Positions 52,801 through 60,978 of a stretch of DNA of 64,000 nucleotides are shown here, piece by piece. The notes under the pieces were generated by a model. That model was not told the origin of the DNA, searched no databases, and saw only the letters and a list, made by a program, of their open reading frames with translations. The translations under genes and the position numbers were made by a program. The DNA comes from Caulobacter sp031457805. GTDB lineage: Bacteria; Pseudomonadota; Alphaproteobacteria; Caulobacterales; Caulobacteraceae. Position 1 is the first letter of the stretch, and each line of letters starts with the position of its first letter. The stretch is from contig NZ_JAVDXI010000002.1 in the NCBI RefSeq assembly GCF_031457805.1, positions 310,001 through 374,000 on the forward strand. The letters run 5' to 3'.

Positions 52801-53589
52801 CGAGGTGCCGACAACGGTGTCCACGCCCGTGGTCAGAGCCGAGTTCACGGCGATGACGGTCGGGTAGGAGGTCAGGATGTTCACGCCAGCAGCGTTGTCG
52901 GTCGACAGCGTGCCGTCCGACAGGTCGTTGATCATCGCGGTGGTCGACTTGGCGTAACCACCGATGCCCGACACCGTGGCGGCGTTCAGGATCGTGCCGA
53001 TCAGGGCGGCCTTGACAGCCAGGTCGATGTCGGCAGCGGCGGTCAGGCCGGTGTTGGCCTTCACGAACGCGGTCAGGTAGTCGATGTTGGCCTGGCGGCT
53101 CAGGTAAGCCACGGCGGCGGCGACGTCGACGCCAGCGGCGGCCGCGGCGGCGTTGCCGATGATCTTGTCATAGGCGGTGGCGACCGTCTGGGCGTACGAA
53201 ACCGAGCCGTACGACGCGGCGAAAGCCGAAGCGCCAGCGCCCGAACCCGTGGCCAGGTTGATCGAGAAGTTGATGAAGCGGTTTTCCTGAGCGAACTTCG
53301 CGTAGTAAGCGTCGTTCAGGTCGGTCGTGTTGGTGTCAGAGTCGACCAGATACTCCAGGCCAGCGGCCGACGGGGCAGCGCCCGTGAAGAACTGGTAGGT
53401 CTGGATGGCGACAGCCGTCGTGCTGTTGACCAGCTTCAGGGTGTTGGCCAGAGCGGTGGCGTCCGAGATGCCGCCGGTTTGCGACTGGGTCGCGTACGCG
53501 TCGAGCGTCAGGGTGGTGGCGGCGTCGGGCGCCTTACCGAGGTTTGCGTTGGTGTACGCAGTCACCAACTGGGCCGTCGTATAGGCCAT
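49879..53589 (-). CDS. rsaA: S-layer protein RsaA
   Basis: About 1236 residues from the ATG at 53589 (MAYTTAQLVTAYTNANLG), after GGGAGA at 53597-53602. Residues 1 to about 230 match the C. crescentus RsaA N-terminus, which attaches to lipopolysaccharide. The middle (about 250-950) is Ala/Thr/Val/Gly-rich and made of short beta repeats (VTVDGGTSVTVT-like units). RTX-type calcium repeats lie near 1080-1115 (GGAGNDTF). The last roughly 120 residues, ending AAISLI, hold the uncleaved type I export signal. Forms the hexagonal surface lattice. It is about 210 residues longer than the 1026-residue CB15 protein. Codons are strongly biased and no signal peptide is present. Confidence 0.97.
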   Translation of the reverse strand: MAYTTAQLVTAYTNANLGKAPDAATTLTLDAYATQSQTGGISDATALANTLKLVNSTTAVAIQTYQFFTGAAPSAAGLEYLVDSDTNTTDLNDAYYAKFAQENRFINFSINLATGSGAGASAFAASYGSVSYAQTVATAYDKIIGNAAAAAAGVDVAAAVAYLSRQANIDYLTAFVKANTGLTAAADIDLAVKAALIGTILNAATVSGIGGYAKSTTAMINDLSDGTLSTDNAAGVNILTSYPTVIAVNSALTTGVDTVVGTSADDTITGTYAGGATDTLTVLDSIDGGAGTDTLKITATAALDISTITGLSVKNVENVSITSAGALTANTTGFTGVTSVSGTAIGNAAVTASSTTAVSVTQAATNASTVTVNGGSSVNVTSAATGLISVGVTTQQTGATTVTASKGAAVTVDGGTSVTVTETGNGAVTIGGGKAVSGAVSVTSTGTGNVAIDGGTTVTVASSGQGTGTINIGATTQATGAISVTNGGGYADADITLGNVTVKGGSTVTVSETAGFTTKMVSDAVKDTTNNTVTLSAVSVTGTTDTTSVSVSQAATVAKVDGVVAVAETGKVTESAAVTFGTVAAADTLIFGGLTFTATSAMTAAQAATIFADLKAGATTGYATAFGTYSGTLAGYNTGSVATGNKVTFTSTTANTNVADLANTGTNANATVVVTQGAASTAVDAVEGILGVTNNTVSITDVNSASSTKAGTITTVTLANASAATIADNSLSTLNLSGDNGNVTITAAAGAISGGIAATTLTVNSAGTVGTLTGNQYKTLNVAASASTTFTGVSSSAATSIAVSGTGTVNLGTLTTAALTKVTASGSVNLTANVSGVATVTSVDTSASSGNATITIDATAASFTGGAGNDRVTISASPTKAISAGNGTDTLVANIAGGFNASANANITGFETLGLGAASTGAFNATGFTGLTMGAVGGAVSFTNVAAGVGLSITATTGAATTVTLADATGTSDTFALTLSSSAAIAANTVTVAGVESITINAVDTNSTAHVDTLTLVATSAKSLTVTGSAGLNLTNTGNTALATFDASASTGAITFATAVTTGTTTITGSATKANALTGGTAADTIVGGSAADTLTSGTGLDILTGGAGNDTFVLSANANGNTYATITDFAKGDTITVTALAQNGTANFSLGSKVTLADTAAFADYLNAAASGDGSTNTIAKWFVFGGNTYIVFDNESQNTFQNGTGADQVVKLTGVLDLSTAVTQVGGTAAISLI

Positions 53590-53655
53590 GAGGAATGTCT
53601 CCCAAAAAAATCCCACACCCCCTGCGACCGAATGGCGCGCATGGGAGCAGCGATG

Positions 53656-53684
53656 GCTATAGAGCAAACGTCATACGTCGACAA
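53656..53684 (-). promoter_or_regulatory. rsaA promoter
   Basis: -35 TTGTCG (53679-53684), 17-base spacer, -10 TATAGC (53656-53661). The stretch is flanked by a GGCTAT/ATAGCC inverted repeat at 53655-53660 and 53684-53689. The leader to the ATG is about 60 bases and carries the GGGAGA ribosome-binding site. Confidence 0.8.
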
Positions 53685-53699
53685 TAGCCGAAATTCAGG

Positions 53700-53754
53700 G
53701 GTACAGCATTTTTCTAACCGGTACAGCAAATTCCTATATAGCGTTTCTTGTACC
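53700..53754. promoter_or_regulatory. GGTACA repeats, candidate operator
   Basis: GGTACAGCA occurs at 53700-53708 and 53720-53728, exactly 20 bases apart, and the inverse TGTACC is at 53749-53754. The last one overlaps the -35 of the XRE gene promoter. The spacing of two helical turns is that of a DNA-binding dimer array. Confidence 0.5.
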
Positions 53755-53776
53755 CCCCTCCGAAAGCGGCTATATA
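53748..53776 (+). promoter_or_regulatory. Promoter of the XRE gene
   Basis: -35 TTGTAC (53748-53753), 17-base spacer, -10 TATATA (53771-53776), about 75 bases before the ATG at 53853. Good match to the sigma-70 pattern. The region is AT-rich for this genome. Confidence 0.65.
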
Positions 53777-53852
53777 GAAAGCCTGTTCGCTTGGCGGATG
53801 AGTGAGCGCGCGCCCGCGCTCCTTGCGCCCGGGAACACGCGAGGCCTTTGTT

Positions 53853-54152
53853 ATGTATGGTAATCCGCAACGCCGCAGCGCCTCGGAGGTGCAAGACCTC
53901 CGCCGCGAAGGTGGCCGCTGGCTGAAAGAGATGCGCGAGGCCGCGGGCCTCTCGCAGCGACAGCTGGCCGCCAAGGTCGGCGCCGACTACTACACCTTCA
54001 TCTCCCAGCTGGAGACCGGCCGCGGCCGCATCCCGCCGGACCGCTACCGCGACTGGGCCAAGGCTCTGGAGGTGTCGGAAAAGACGTTCGTGCGCGAACT
54101 GCTGCGCTTCTACGATCCGATCACGTTCGAGATCCTGTTCAGCGAGGACTAG
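53853..54152 (+). CDS. XRE-family DNA-binding protein, divergent from rsaA
   Basis: 99 residues. The helix-turn-helix spans about 22-75: REAAGLSQRQLAAKVGADYYTFISQLETGRGRIPPDRYRDWAKAL; the recognition helix follows the GADYYTFISQLE turn. Start at 53853 (MYGNPQRRSAS) follows a GAGG ribosome-binding site at 53841-53844. Cytoplasmic regulator. It is transcribed away from rsaA across a short AT-rich region with repeated GGTACA sites, so it may control itself and rsaA. The downstream genes (54220 and 55820) are on the same strand and may be in its operon or targets. Confidence 0.85.
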   Translation: MYGNPQRRSASEVQDLRREGGRWLKEMREAAGLSQRQLAAKVGADYYTFISQLETGRGRIPPDRYRDWAKALEVSEKTFVRELLRFYDPITFEILFSED

Positions 54153-54219
54153 TTCGGTTACTGTGCATCGGCCGAAGGGGGTTCGGCTTTATAATTAGGC
54201 GTGGGGAAGCTTCCACCGT

Positions 54220-55734
54220 ATGGCCGCTCAGGTCCTATCGTTCTTTCAGCGCTCGCCGCGCTATGCGCCGCAACCGGCGGACTGGACCCAGCAGGAGCTG
54301 GCCGAGTTCTACCGTGTCGAGAGCGCCCTGATCCGCGCGGGCATCCGCGTCGGCACCGATCGCGGCCTCAGCGACGAGAACGAGCCGTGGTTCGTGTTCT
54401 ACCGCTCGGACGACGGCGAGGTGGTGATCCACTTCGCGCGCATCGACGGCGAGTACCTGATCGCCGGTCCCGCCTATGAAGAGATCGCGCGCGGCTTCGA
54501 CTTCACCGCCCTGGTTCGCAACCTGGTGGCGCGCCACCCGCTGATCCGTCGCTCGGAGAACGGCAGCAACCTCTCGGTCCACCCCGCCGCCCTGCTGGTG
54601 GCCGTCGTCGGCACCGCCTTCTTCAAGACCGGCGAGGCGCGCGCCGCCGAGACCGGTCAGAGCAACGCCAACTCCGGCCATAGCCGCCCGGTTCTGCTGA
54701 CGACCAGCTCCAACGCCGGCCTGACGAACGGCGCCGCGCCCGCGGGCGTCCAGCAGCCGGCCTATGCGTCGGTGCAGCTGCCCGCCAACGAGGCGGTGCT
54801 GGTTCTGGCCGCGGCGCTGCTGGCCTCGGACTTCCGCGTCGACGCCTCGACCCTGGACCCGGCCGTGCGCTCGGGTCTGGCTGCGGCCGCTGCGGCCCTG
54901 GATTTCGGTGGCGCGGCCGCTGTGCCGACCAACACGGACGTCGGCGGTCCCTCGCTACTGCCCGCGCAGGCGCCGACCGTGGACAACAGCCCCGTCCAGG
55001 CGGTGAGCTCGGTGCTGTCGCTGGTGGCGCTGCTATCGACCATGCCGGCGCACGAGGCCCAGGCGGCCGACGCGGTCCCGAACAGCCTGCCAGCGGTTCG
55101 GGCGGAATCAGTGCAGGCCTCTCCGCTCCAAGTGACTCATACGGCCGGCGACTGGTCGCTGGACGTCCAGCTGGGCTTCAACCTCGCGGGGCTGCCGACG
55201 GTGGACGCCGTCCAGCTGGTGCGTGGCCTGGTCGGGGATGGCTCGGCGCAGCGGATCTCGGTGATCGAGGTCAGCAAGCTTCCCGACGTCCTGGCCGAGA
55301 TCATCGCCAAGGGCGAGCACTACACCGTCGTTCCGACGCCGACCGACGACACGGCGGCCGTGGTCGAGCCGGTGGTGGTGGCGCCGACCCCGCCGCCGCC
55401 GTCCGTGGACGGTGGAACCTCGGGCGAACCTGTGACCGGCGTGATCACGCCGCCCAAGCCGCTTGAGCCGACGCCGCCGACGCCGACTGCGCCGGCTCCG
55501 CCCTACGCGTCGATCGACATGGTCAAGGCCTTCATCGACTACTTCGTGGCCCACACGGGCCAGATCGAAGTCATGAAGAAGGACGCCCATATCGTGATGT
55601 TCGACGCGCGCGTCCTGCATGATGTGGGCCAGATCTCGCAGCTGGAAAGCGTGACCTACGATTTCGCCGACGGCAGTTCGATCAGCCTAGTGGGCGAGCA
55701 TTCGTCGTTTCTGCATCTCGTGAATCTGGTCTAG
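54220..55734 (+). CDS. Large unknown protein next to the S-layer locus
   Basis: 504 residues. N-terminal block (about 1-115): DWTQQELAEFYRVESALIRAGIRVGTDRGLSDENEPWFVFYRSDDGEVVIHFARIDGEYLIAGPAYEEIA. I recall this block in alphaproteobacterial proteins near type I secretion or surface-protein genes. A hydrophobic segment near 122-137 (PAALLVAVVGTAFF), then a low-complexity Ala-rich middle and a Pro/Thr-rich linker (about 390-430), then a conserved-looking tail YFVAHTGQIEVMKKDAHIVMFDA. Function unknown; may be a surface or secretion-linked factor. Preceded by GGGGA at 54203-54207. Follows the XRE gene. Confidence 0.7.
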   Translation: MAAQVLSFFQRSPRYAPQPADWTQQELAEFYRVESALIRAGIRVGTDRGLSDENEPWFVFYRSDDGEVVIHFARIDGEYLIAGPAYEEIARGFDFTALVRNLVARHPLIRRSENGSNLSVHPAALLVAVVGTAFFKTGEARAAETGQSNANSGHSRPVLLTTSSNAGLTNGAAPAGVQQPAYASVQLPANEAVLVLAAALLASDFRVDASTLDPAVRSGLAAAAAALDFGGAAAVPTNTDVGGPSLLPAQAPTVDNSPVQAVSSVLSLVALLSTMPAHEAQAADAVPNSLPAVRAESVQASPLQVTHTAGDWSLDVQLGFNLAGLPTVDAVQLVRGLVGDGSAQRISVIEVSKLPDVLAEIIAKGEHYTVVPTPTDDTAAVVEPVVVAPTPPPPSVDGGTSGEPVTGVITPPKPLEPTPPTPTAPAPPYASIDMVKAFIDYFVAHTGQIEVMKKDAHIVMFDARVLHDVGQISQLESVTYDFADGSSISLVGEHSSFLHLVNLV

Positions 55735-55819
55735 ACCGGACATCGGGAGCTGCGGCTCCCTGTGTTGCGAGATCGGAGAACGTCGTCCCGCATCGGGATC
55801 GCGTTCGGGAAGGAACGAC

Positions 55820-57091
55820 TTGAGGCCCGCACGCCTGGATCTGGCGATTAGCTCCGCCATGCGCCCCGCCGCCACGCCCGCGCCGGACCCCGTCTCCGAG
55901 CCTCCCGCGCCGCAAGGCCCGCCGCCGCGCCGTCGCTTCGCCCTGGCGCGCCGTCTGCTGGCCCCCGTTGTGGCGCCCGTGGCGGGCTATGCGCGCCGCT
56001 ACCTGCAGGCCAGCGTCGAGCATGAGCTGCGCCAGGCCCAGGGCCAGATTCAGGCCCTGTCGGCGGACCTGGCCCACACGCAGGGACTGCTTCACCTGGC
56101 CCTGCAACAGCAGCAGAGCGCGGCCGTGGTGCTGCAGGCGATGGCTGCGCAGTTGAACCGCATTGAGGGCCACAGCGCGCGGGCCGAGGATCATGGCATC
56201 CGCATCGAAGGCCTCAGCCGCAAGCTGGACGGCGACATCGCCGGCCTGCCGGGCGTGTTCGGTCCCCGCTTCGACGAGCTGGAGATCAAGCAGCGGCCGC
56301 TGATCGCCTATGACGACGAGTCGATGGCGATCCGCATGCGCGACGGCTACGTCCTGGCGCCGCGCAACCTGCCGACCTTCGTCACCATGCTGGCCAACGC
56401 CACCAGCCGGGGCCTCGAGCCGGGGACGGGCGATGTCCTGCGTCGCCTGATCCAGCCCGGCATGGCGGTGGCCGATGTCGGCGCCAATATCGGCCTCCTG
56501 ACCCTGGTCATGGCCTGGGCGACGGGCCCCAGCGGCCGCGTCATCGCCTTCGAACCCGAGGCCGTCCCGCGCGCGAACCTGGAAAAGATGAAGCATCTCA
56601 ACGGCCTGTCCTGGGTTGAGGTGCGTGACCAGGCCGTCGGCGAAAAGCCGGGTCGCCTGACCTTCCACGTCAGCGACATCATCGGCCACAGCTCGCTCTA
56701 CGCCCTGCCCGAGACCGAAGAGGCCAGAACGGTCGAGGTCGAGGTCGTGCGGCTGGACGACGTGGCGCCCGCCAAGCGCCTGGATGTGGTCAAGATCGAC
56801 GTTGAGGGCGCCGAACTGGACGTGCTGGCCGGCATGAAGGGCGTCATCGCCAAGAACCCGGACCTGGCCATCCTGGCCGAGTTCGGGCCCGAGCATCTGG
56901 CGCGCGTCGGGCAGACCCCGACGCAGTGGTTCAAGGCGTTCGGCGATGCGGGCTTTACGCCCTACATGATCGACGAGACCCACGGCGACTGCGTGAAGAC
57001 CAACGCCAAGGCCGCCGCTAAGGTCGTCTCGGCCAATATCGCCTTCGTACGCAGCGGCGGTGACGCCGAGAAGCGTCTGCTGGGCCGCTAG
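55820..57091 (+). CDS. FkbM family methyltransferase
   Basis: 423 residues from the TTG at 55820. AAGGA at 55810-55814 lies 5 bases before that TTG and supports it; the ATG at 55859 is the alternative. A basic N-terminal part, a coiled coil (about 70-130, LRQAQGQIQALSADL), then the FkbM domain (about 175-415): motif I VADVGANIGLLTLVMAWATG, EPEAVPRANLEKMKHLNG, and VVKIDVEGAELDVLAGM. Such enzymes O-methylate sugars or other hydroxyls, in this case probably a surface glycan. The glycosyltransferase gene follows after 9 bases, so they are cotranscribed. Confidence 0.85.
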   Translation: MRPARLDLAISSAMRPAATPAPDPVSEPPAPQGPPPRRRFALARRLLAPVVAPVAGYARRYLQASVEHELRQAQGQIQALSADLAHTQGLLHLALQQQQSAAVVLQAMAAQLNRIEGHSARAEDHGIRIEGLSRKLDGDIAGLPGVFGPRFDELEIKQRPLIAYDDESMAIRMRDGYVLAPRNLPTFVTMLANATSRGLEPGTGDVLRRLIQPGMAVADVGANIGLLTLVMAWATGPSGRVIAFEPEAVPRANLEKMKHLNGLSWVEVRDQAVGEKPGRLTFHVSDIIGHSSLYALPETEEARTVEVEVVRLDDVAPAKRLDVVKIDVEGAELDVLAGMKGVIAKNPDLAILAEFGPEHLARVGQTPTQWFKAFGDAGFTPYMIDETHGDCVKTNAKAAAKVVSANIAFVRSGGDAEKRLLGR

Positions 57092-57100
57092 GACAGTCTG

Positions 57101-58405
57101 ATGAAGATCTGCTGGGTGACGCCCTTCGTCCTGCGCTCGTCGATCGGCCGGGTCAGCGCCGAGGTCGCCAAGCAACTCGCCGCGCGGGGCCACCAGATCG
57201 AGATCCTGCGCTGCGAGGACCAGAACGATCCGGCCGAGCCACTGCACCCGACCGCCCTGCCCGTCCACCATTGGCGCGCCTATGACCTGGCGCGGCTGAG
57301 GGCGGAGTTTGACGTGGTCGTCGTCAATATCGGCGACAACTACCCCTTCCACGCTGGCGTGTTCGCGATCCTGGACGCCGCGCCGTGCCTAGGGATCTTC
57401 CACGACTTCTATATCTACAACCTGTTCTCGGGCTGGCTGCACTACAACGGCCTCGACTATCACCGCCACGACGCCGAGATCGTGGCGACCTATCGCGAGG
57501 CTGCGCTTCCCCACGCCGTGGCTGTCCGCTCCGGCCAGATGCTGGACATGGGCGAGATCGCCGCGCACCTGCCCATGACCGAATGGCTGGCCCGCCGCTG
57601 CGAGGCCGCGCTCGCCCACGCGCGCTTCTATGCCCCGAAGCTGGAGGCCGCGTGCGTGGGTCCCGTGGCGGTGACGCCCTTGTGCTGTCCAGACCGCGCG
57701 ACGCCGCCGGGCACGCCGAAAGCCAAGTCACAGCTGACCATCACAACCGTCGGGGTGATGAACCCCAACAAGCGCGTCGCCGACGTCATCCAGGCGCTGG
57801 GTGGCTCCGAAGCGTTGAGGGCTTGCGTCTACCGTCTCGTGGGGCCGATCTCCGATGAGGAGCGCGCCCGGCTGGAGGCGCTGGCCGCCGAGGTCGGCTT
57901 CGAGAACCTGATCATCGACGGCGCCGTGGACGACGAAACCCTGGACCGCCGGCTCGACGAAGCCGACATCATGGTGGCGCTGCGCAAGCCGGTGCTGGAG
58001 GGCGCGTCGGGTTCCGCCTGCGAGGGCATGCTGAGCGGGCGGCCCACGGTCGTGGCGCGCGCCGGCTTCTACGGTGAACTGCCCGACGACCTCGTCTTCA
58101 AGATCGACGGCGAGATCGTGGTCGAGGAGCTGCGGTCGACGCTGGAGCGTCTGGTAGCCGACGAGACCCTGCGGCGCGAGACCGGCCAGGCCGCCCGCGC
58201 CTGGGCGCTCGAAAACCTCAACGCCGCGCGTTACGCCGAAGCGGTGGAGGCGCTAGCGCAGGCCCAGGTCACCAGCCGCCCCCTGCTGGCGGTCGGTCGG
58301 CGGATCGGCGGCGAGCTGAGCGCCATGGGTTTGGCCGAAGGCGACGCCGCCGCCACGCGGATCGGCGCCACCCTGCAGAAGCTGTTCGCCCCGCTGCCCC
58401 AGTAG
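57101..58405 (+). CDS. Glycosyltransferase family 4 (GT-B)
   Basis: 434 residues. WVTPFVLRSSIGRVSAEVAKQLAARGHQIEIL is the acceptor-side opening; the donor side has ITTVGVMNPNKRVADVIQAL and EGASGSACEGMLSGRPTVVARAGFY with the E-x7-E pattern. In an operon with the FkbM methyltransferase, so the two probably modify the same glycan, for instance a methylated sugar on the surface polysaccharide. The acceptor cannot be read from sequence. AGGA directly precedes the start. Confidence 0.85.
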   Translation: MKICWVTPFVLRSSIGRVSAEVAKQLAARGHQIEILRCEDQNDPAEPLHPTALPVHHWRAYDLARLRAEFDVVVVNIGDNYPFHAGVFAILDAAPCLGIFHDFYIYNLFSGWLHYNGLDYHRHDAEIVATYREAALPHAVAVRSGQMLDMGEIAAHLPMTEWLARRCEAALAHARFYAPKLEAACVGPVAVTPLCCPDRATPPGTPKAKSQLTITTVGVMNPNKRVADVIQALGGSEALRACVYRLVGPISDEERARLEALAAEVGFENLIIDGAVDDETLDRRLDEADIMVALRKPVLEGASGSACEGMLSGRPTVVARAGFYGELPDDLVFKIDGEIVVEELRSTLERLVADETLRRETGQAARAWALENLNAARYAEAVEALAQAQVTSRPLLAVGRRIGGELSAMGLAEGDAAATRIGATLQKLFAPLPQ

Positions 58406-58420
58406 CGGAGCCAGCCCGGC

Positions 58421-59920
58421 TCAGGCGCTCTTGCTGACCGGCGGCGCGCAGTAGTGGTCCAGAAACGCCTGGTGCTGCGGCAGACGCGACACCGCCCCGG
58501 CGATGTTGCGCTTGAGGTCGTCCAGCGCCTGTTTCAACTGCTGCGGCGGCATCAACCGGCCCATGTGGTGATAGGTCTTGGGCATGATCCGCTGGCCCAG
58601 CATCACCTGCAGCCACGAGTCGACCTGGAACAGCTCGCCCGGCGCTTGGAAGACCTGGGCGCTTTCCTGGAACAGGGCGATGCGATGCGCCAGGCTGTCG
58701 GGGATGTCCATGGTTCGCACCTGGTCCCAGAACGTGCTGTCGGTTCGCTCGGTCACCTTGTAGTGCAGGATGATGAAGTCGCGGATCTTCTCCAGCTCGT
58801 CATCGGCCTGGCGGTTGTAGCGATCGATCGCCGCCTGGCTGATCCCGCCGAACGGGAACAGCTGCATCAGGCGCGTGACCCCGATCATGATCAGGTGGAT
58901 CGAGGTCGACTCCAGCGGCTCGACGAAACCGCTGGAAAGACCCAGCGCCACGACGTTCTTGTCCCAGGTCTTCCGGCGGCGGCCGGTGCGATAGCGGATC
59001 AGACGCGGCGAGATCAGGGTCTCGCCCTCGATCTCGCTGGTCAGCATGGCCATCGCCTCGTCGTCCGAGATGTGGTCGCTGCAGTAGACCAGACCGTTGC
59101 CCACGCGATGCTGCAGCGGAATCTTCCAGCGCCAGCCCGCCCGGTGGGCGATGGCGCGGGTGTAGGGAACCGCCGGCTCGGTGGAGCGGGTCTGGACCGC
59201 CAGCGCGCTGTTGGTCGGCAGCCAGTGGCTCCAGTCTTCATAGCCGGCCTTCAGGGTCTGCTCGATCAGCAGGCCGCGGAAGCCGGTGCAGTCGATGAAG
59301 AGGTCGCCCTCGACCAGCTGGCCGGACTCCATGACCAGCGCTTCGACGAAGCCGTCCTTACCGCGCTGGCGGACGCTGGCGATCTTGCCCTCGACGCGGC
59401 GGACGCCGTCCGCTTCCGCCATCTTGCGGAGGAACTGGCCGTAGAGACCGGCGTCCAGATGGTAGGCGTAGTTCAGCGGGCTCTCCTCGCCGGTATAGAA
59501 CCGCTGGGCCTCGGCCGCCTTCAGCTCGAAGCAGTAGTCGCCGAGGTCGCCGCCAAAGCCCTGTGCGACGGCCTGCAGCCAGAAGTGATGGAAGCCGCCC
59601 ATCCAGGTGGATTTACCGACCTGGCCGAACGAGTGGATGTAGCGATCGCCGATCTCGCCCCAGTTCTCGAACGAAATCCCGAGCTTGAAGGTCGCCTGGG
59701 TGGCCCGCATGAACTCGGCTTCGTCGATGCCCAGCAGCGCGTTGAAGGTGCGGGCGGTCGGGATGGTCGACTCGCCGACCCCGACGGTGCCGATGTCCTC
59801 GGACTCCACCAGGGTGATGTCCAGCAGCGGGCCCAATTGCCGCGCCAAGGCGGCGGCGGCCATCCAACCAGCCGTGCCGCCGCCGGCGATCACCACCTTG
59901 CGGATTGTCTGGGGTTGCAT
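58421..59920 (-). CDS. FAD-dependent tryptophan halogenase-like protein
   Basis: 499 residues. FAD site VVIAGGGTAGWMAAAAL at the N-terminus, GVGESTIPT carrying the neighbourhood of the usual catalytic lysine, and GWRWKIPLQHR, the tryptophan-rich WxWxIP motif of flavin halogenases. The family is annotated as tryptophan 7-halogenase, but many homologues in TonB-receptor loci have unknown substrates. No flavin reductase gene is close. The gene is the last in the group receptor, SapC, cupin, halogenase, all on the minus strand. The start has a good GGGGAGGGGAG site. Confidence 0.85.
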   Translation of the reverse strand: MQPQTIRKVVIAGGGTAGWMAAAALARQLGPLLDITLVESEDIGTVGVGESTIPTARTFNALLGIDEAEFMRATQATFKLGISFENWGEIGDRYIHSFGQVGKSTWMGGFHHFWLQAVAQGFGGDLGDYCFELKAAEAQRFYTGEESPLNYAYHLDAGLYGQFLRKMAEADGVRRVEGKIASVRQRGKDGFVEALVMESGQLVEGDLFIDCTGFRGLLIEQTLKAGYEDWSHWLPTNSALAVQTRSTEPAVPYTRAIAHRAGWRWKIPLQHRVGNGLVYCSDHISDDEAMAMLTSEIEGETLISPRLIRYRTGRRRKTWDKNVVALGLSSGFVEPLESTSIHLIMIGVTRLMQLFPFGGISQAAIDRYNRQADDELEKIRDFIILHYKVTERTDSTFWDQVRTMDIPDSLAHRIALFQESAQVFQAPGELFQVDSWLQVMLGQRIMPKTYHHMGRLMPPQQLKQALDDLKRNIAGAVSRLPQHQAFLDHYCAPPVSKSA

Positions 59921-59943
59921 GGTCTCCCCTCCCCTTGGCTAGT

Positions 59944-60978
59944 CTATCGGTTCAGTCTGTCGAGCAGCCAGGCGCGCAGGCGTCGGGCCTTGAGGTCGTC
60001 GAGCGGTCCCAGCGGTCCGCGCGCCGTCTCGGGCAGATGTGCGCCGGCCCGCTCACTGGGGCCGAACACGTAGTAGTCGAACAGGGCCTTCCAGCCCTGC
60101 TTCTCGAAATCTGGCCTGTCGCGCAGGCTGAGCAGGCCGTGCATCAGCGTGGTCATCGGCGTGTCCACATAGGCAGGCGTGGTGTTCCACCAGTAGTTCA
60201 TCAGCACGTTGAACTCGGCCAGGGCCTCGACCTGGTGCCACCATAGCGCGGGGTAGACGAGCACATCGCCTGGCTCCATCTCGGCGACCTGCGCGCTGGC
60301 CAACGCCTCACGAAACAGGGGATGACGATCGAAGTCCGGGTTCTCGAAGTCGACCATGCTGACGACCTGGCCGCCCGGCGTCGGCTCCAGCGGGCCGGGA
60401 TAGAGGTTGGCCACCTGGTCCGGCGGAAACAGCGTGAACCGCCGGCGTCCCACCGCGCAGACGGCGATGTTGTTGGACATGTCGTAGTGGGCTGACGCCA
60501 CCGTACGGTTGCCCAGCCAAATGCCCGCCATGGGCGGCTGCGGGCCGTAAACCTCCGCCCCCAGGCCCAGGTCGTTCTCGGCCTTCAGGCTTGGGAAATA
60601 GGCGTCCAGATCGGTGGAGCCGATGTAGATCGACGGCGCGTCCGCCTGACCCTCGACCGCTTCAATCCGGCGCAGGAAGTCGTCCAGCGGCGCGCGTTCG
60701 GCCCGGAAGTTCAAGCCGGTCAGTGTCTCGTCATAGAAGAACCGGCCCTGGATCGCCGGGGCCCCGGTGTAGCCGACGACGCCGACGCCACGATCATGGC
60801 CTCTGATGTAGTCCCGAGCGACCTGGGGCGACCGAAGCCCGGCCTGGACAATGGGCCAGTCGCGCACGAGGCCCTTGAACAGCATCGGCGTTTGCCCTGC
60901 GAGAACGGCGTCGAACGGGATCTCGCCCGGCGTCGCCACCGTGGCTTCGAGCGTCCGTCGCGCCGTCAGCGCGGTCAT
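59944..60978 (-). CDS. Cupin-like (JmjC-type) domain protein
   Basis: 344 residues from the ATG at 60978, which overlaps the SapC stop as ATGA. The cupin_8/JmjC-like fold shows ASAHYDMSNNIAVCAVGRRRFTLFPP, with the HYD metal-site pair, and DVLVYPALWWHQVEAL, with the second histidine. Such proteins are Fe(II)/2-oxoglutarate oxygenase-like, often with unknown substrates. GTPGG-like loops are normal. In the group with receptor, SapC and halogenase it probably acts on the same imported compound. A longer start at 61050 would lie inside the SapC gene. Confidence 0.85.
   Translation of the reverse strand: MTALTARRTLEATVATPGEIPFDAVLAGQTPMLFKGLVRDWPIVQAGLRSPQVARDYIRGHDRGVGVVGYTGAPAIQGRFFYDETLTGLNFRAERAPLDDFLRRIEAVEGQADAPSIYIGSTDLDAYFPSLKAENDLGLGAEVYGPQPPMAGIWLGNRTVASAHYDMSNNIAVCAVGRRRFTLFPPDQVANLYPGPLEPTPGGQVVSMVDFENPDFDRHPLFREALASAQVAEMEPGDVLVYPALWWHQVEALAEFNVLMNYWWNTTPAYVDTPMTTLMHGLLSLRDRPDFEKQGWKALFDYYVFGPSERAGAHLPETARGPLGPLDDLKARRLRAWLLDRLNR

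Noticed and set aside
49912..53805. 1297-codon open frame antisense to rsaA
   Set aside because: It is the mirror of the biased Ala/Thr/Val/Gly codons of rsaA, with an Arg/Gly/Gln-rich product of no known type. Long antisense frames are expected in this GC-rich genome.
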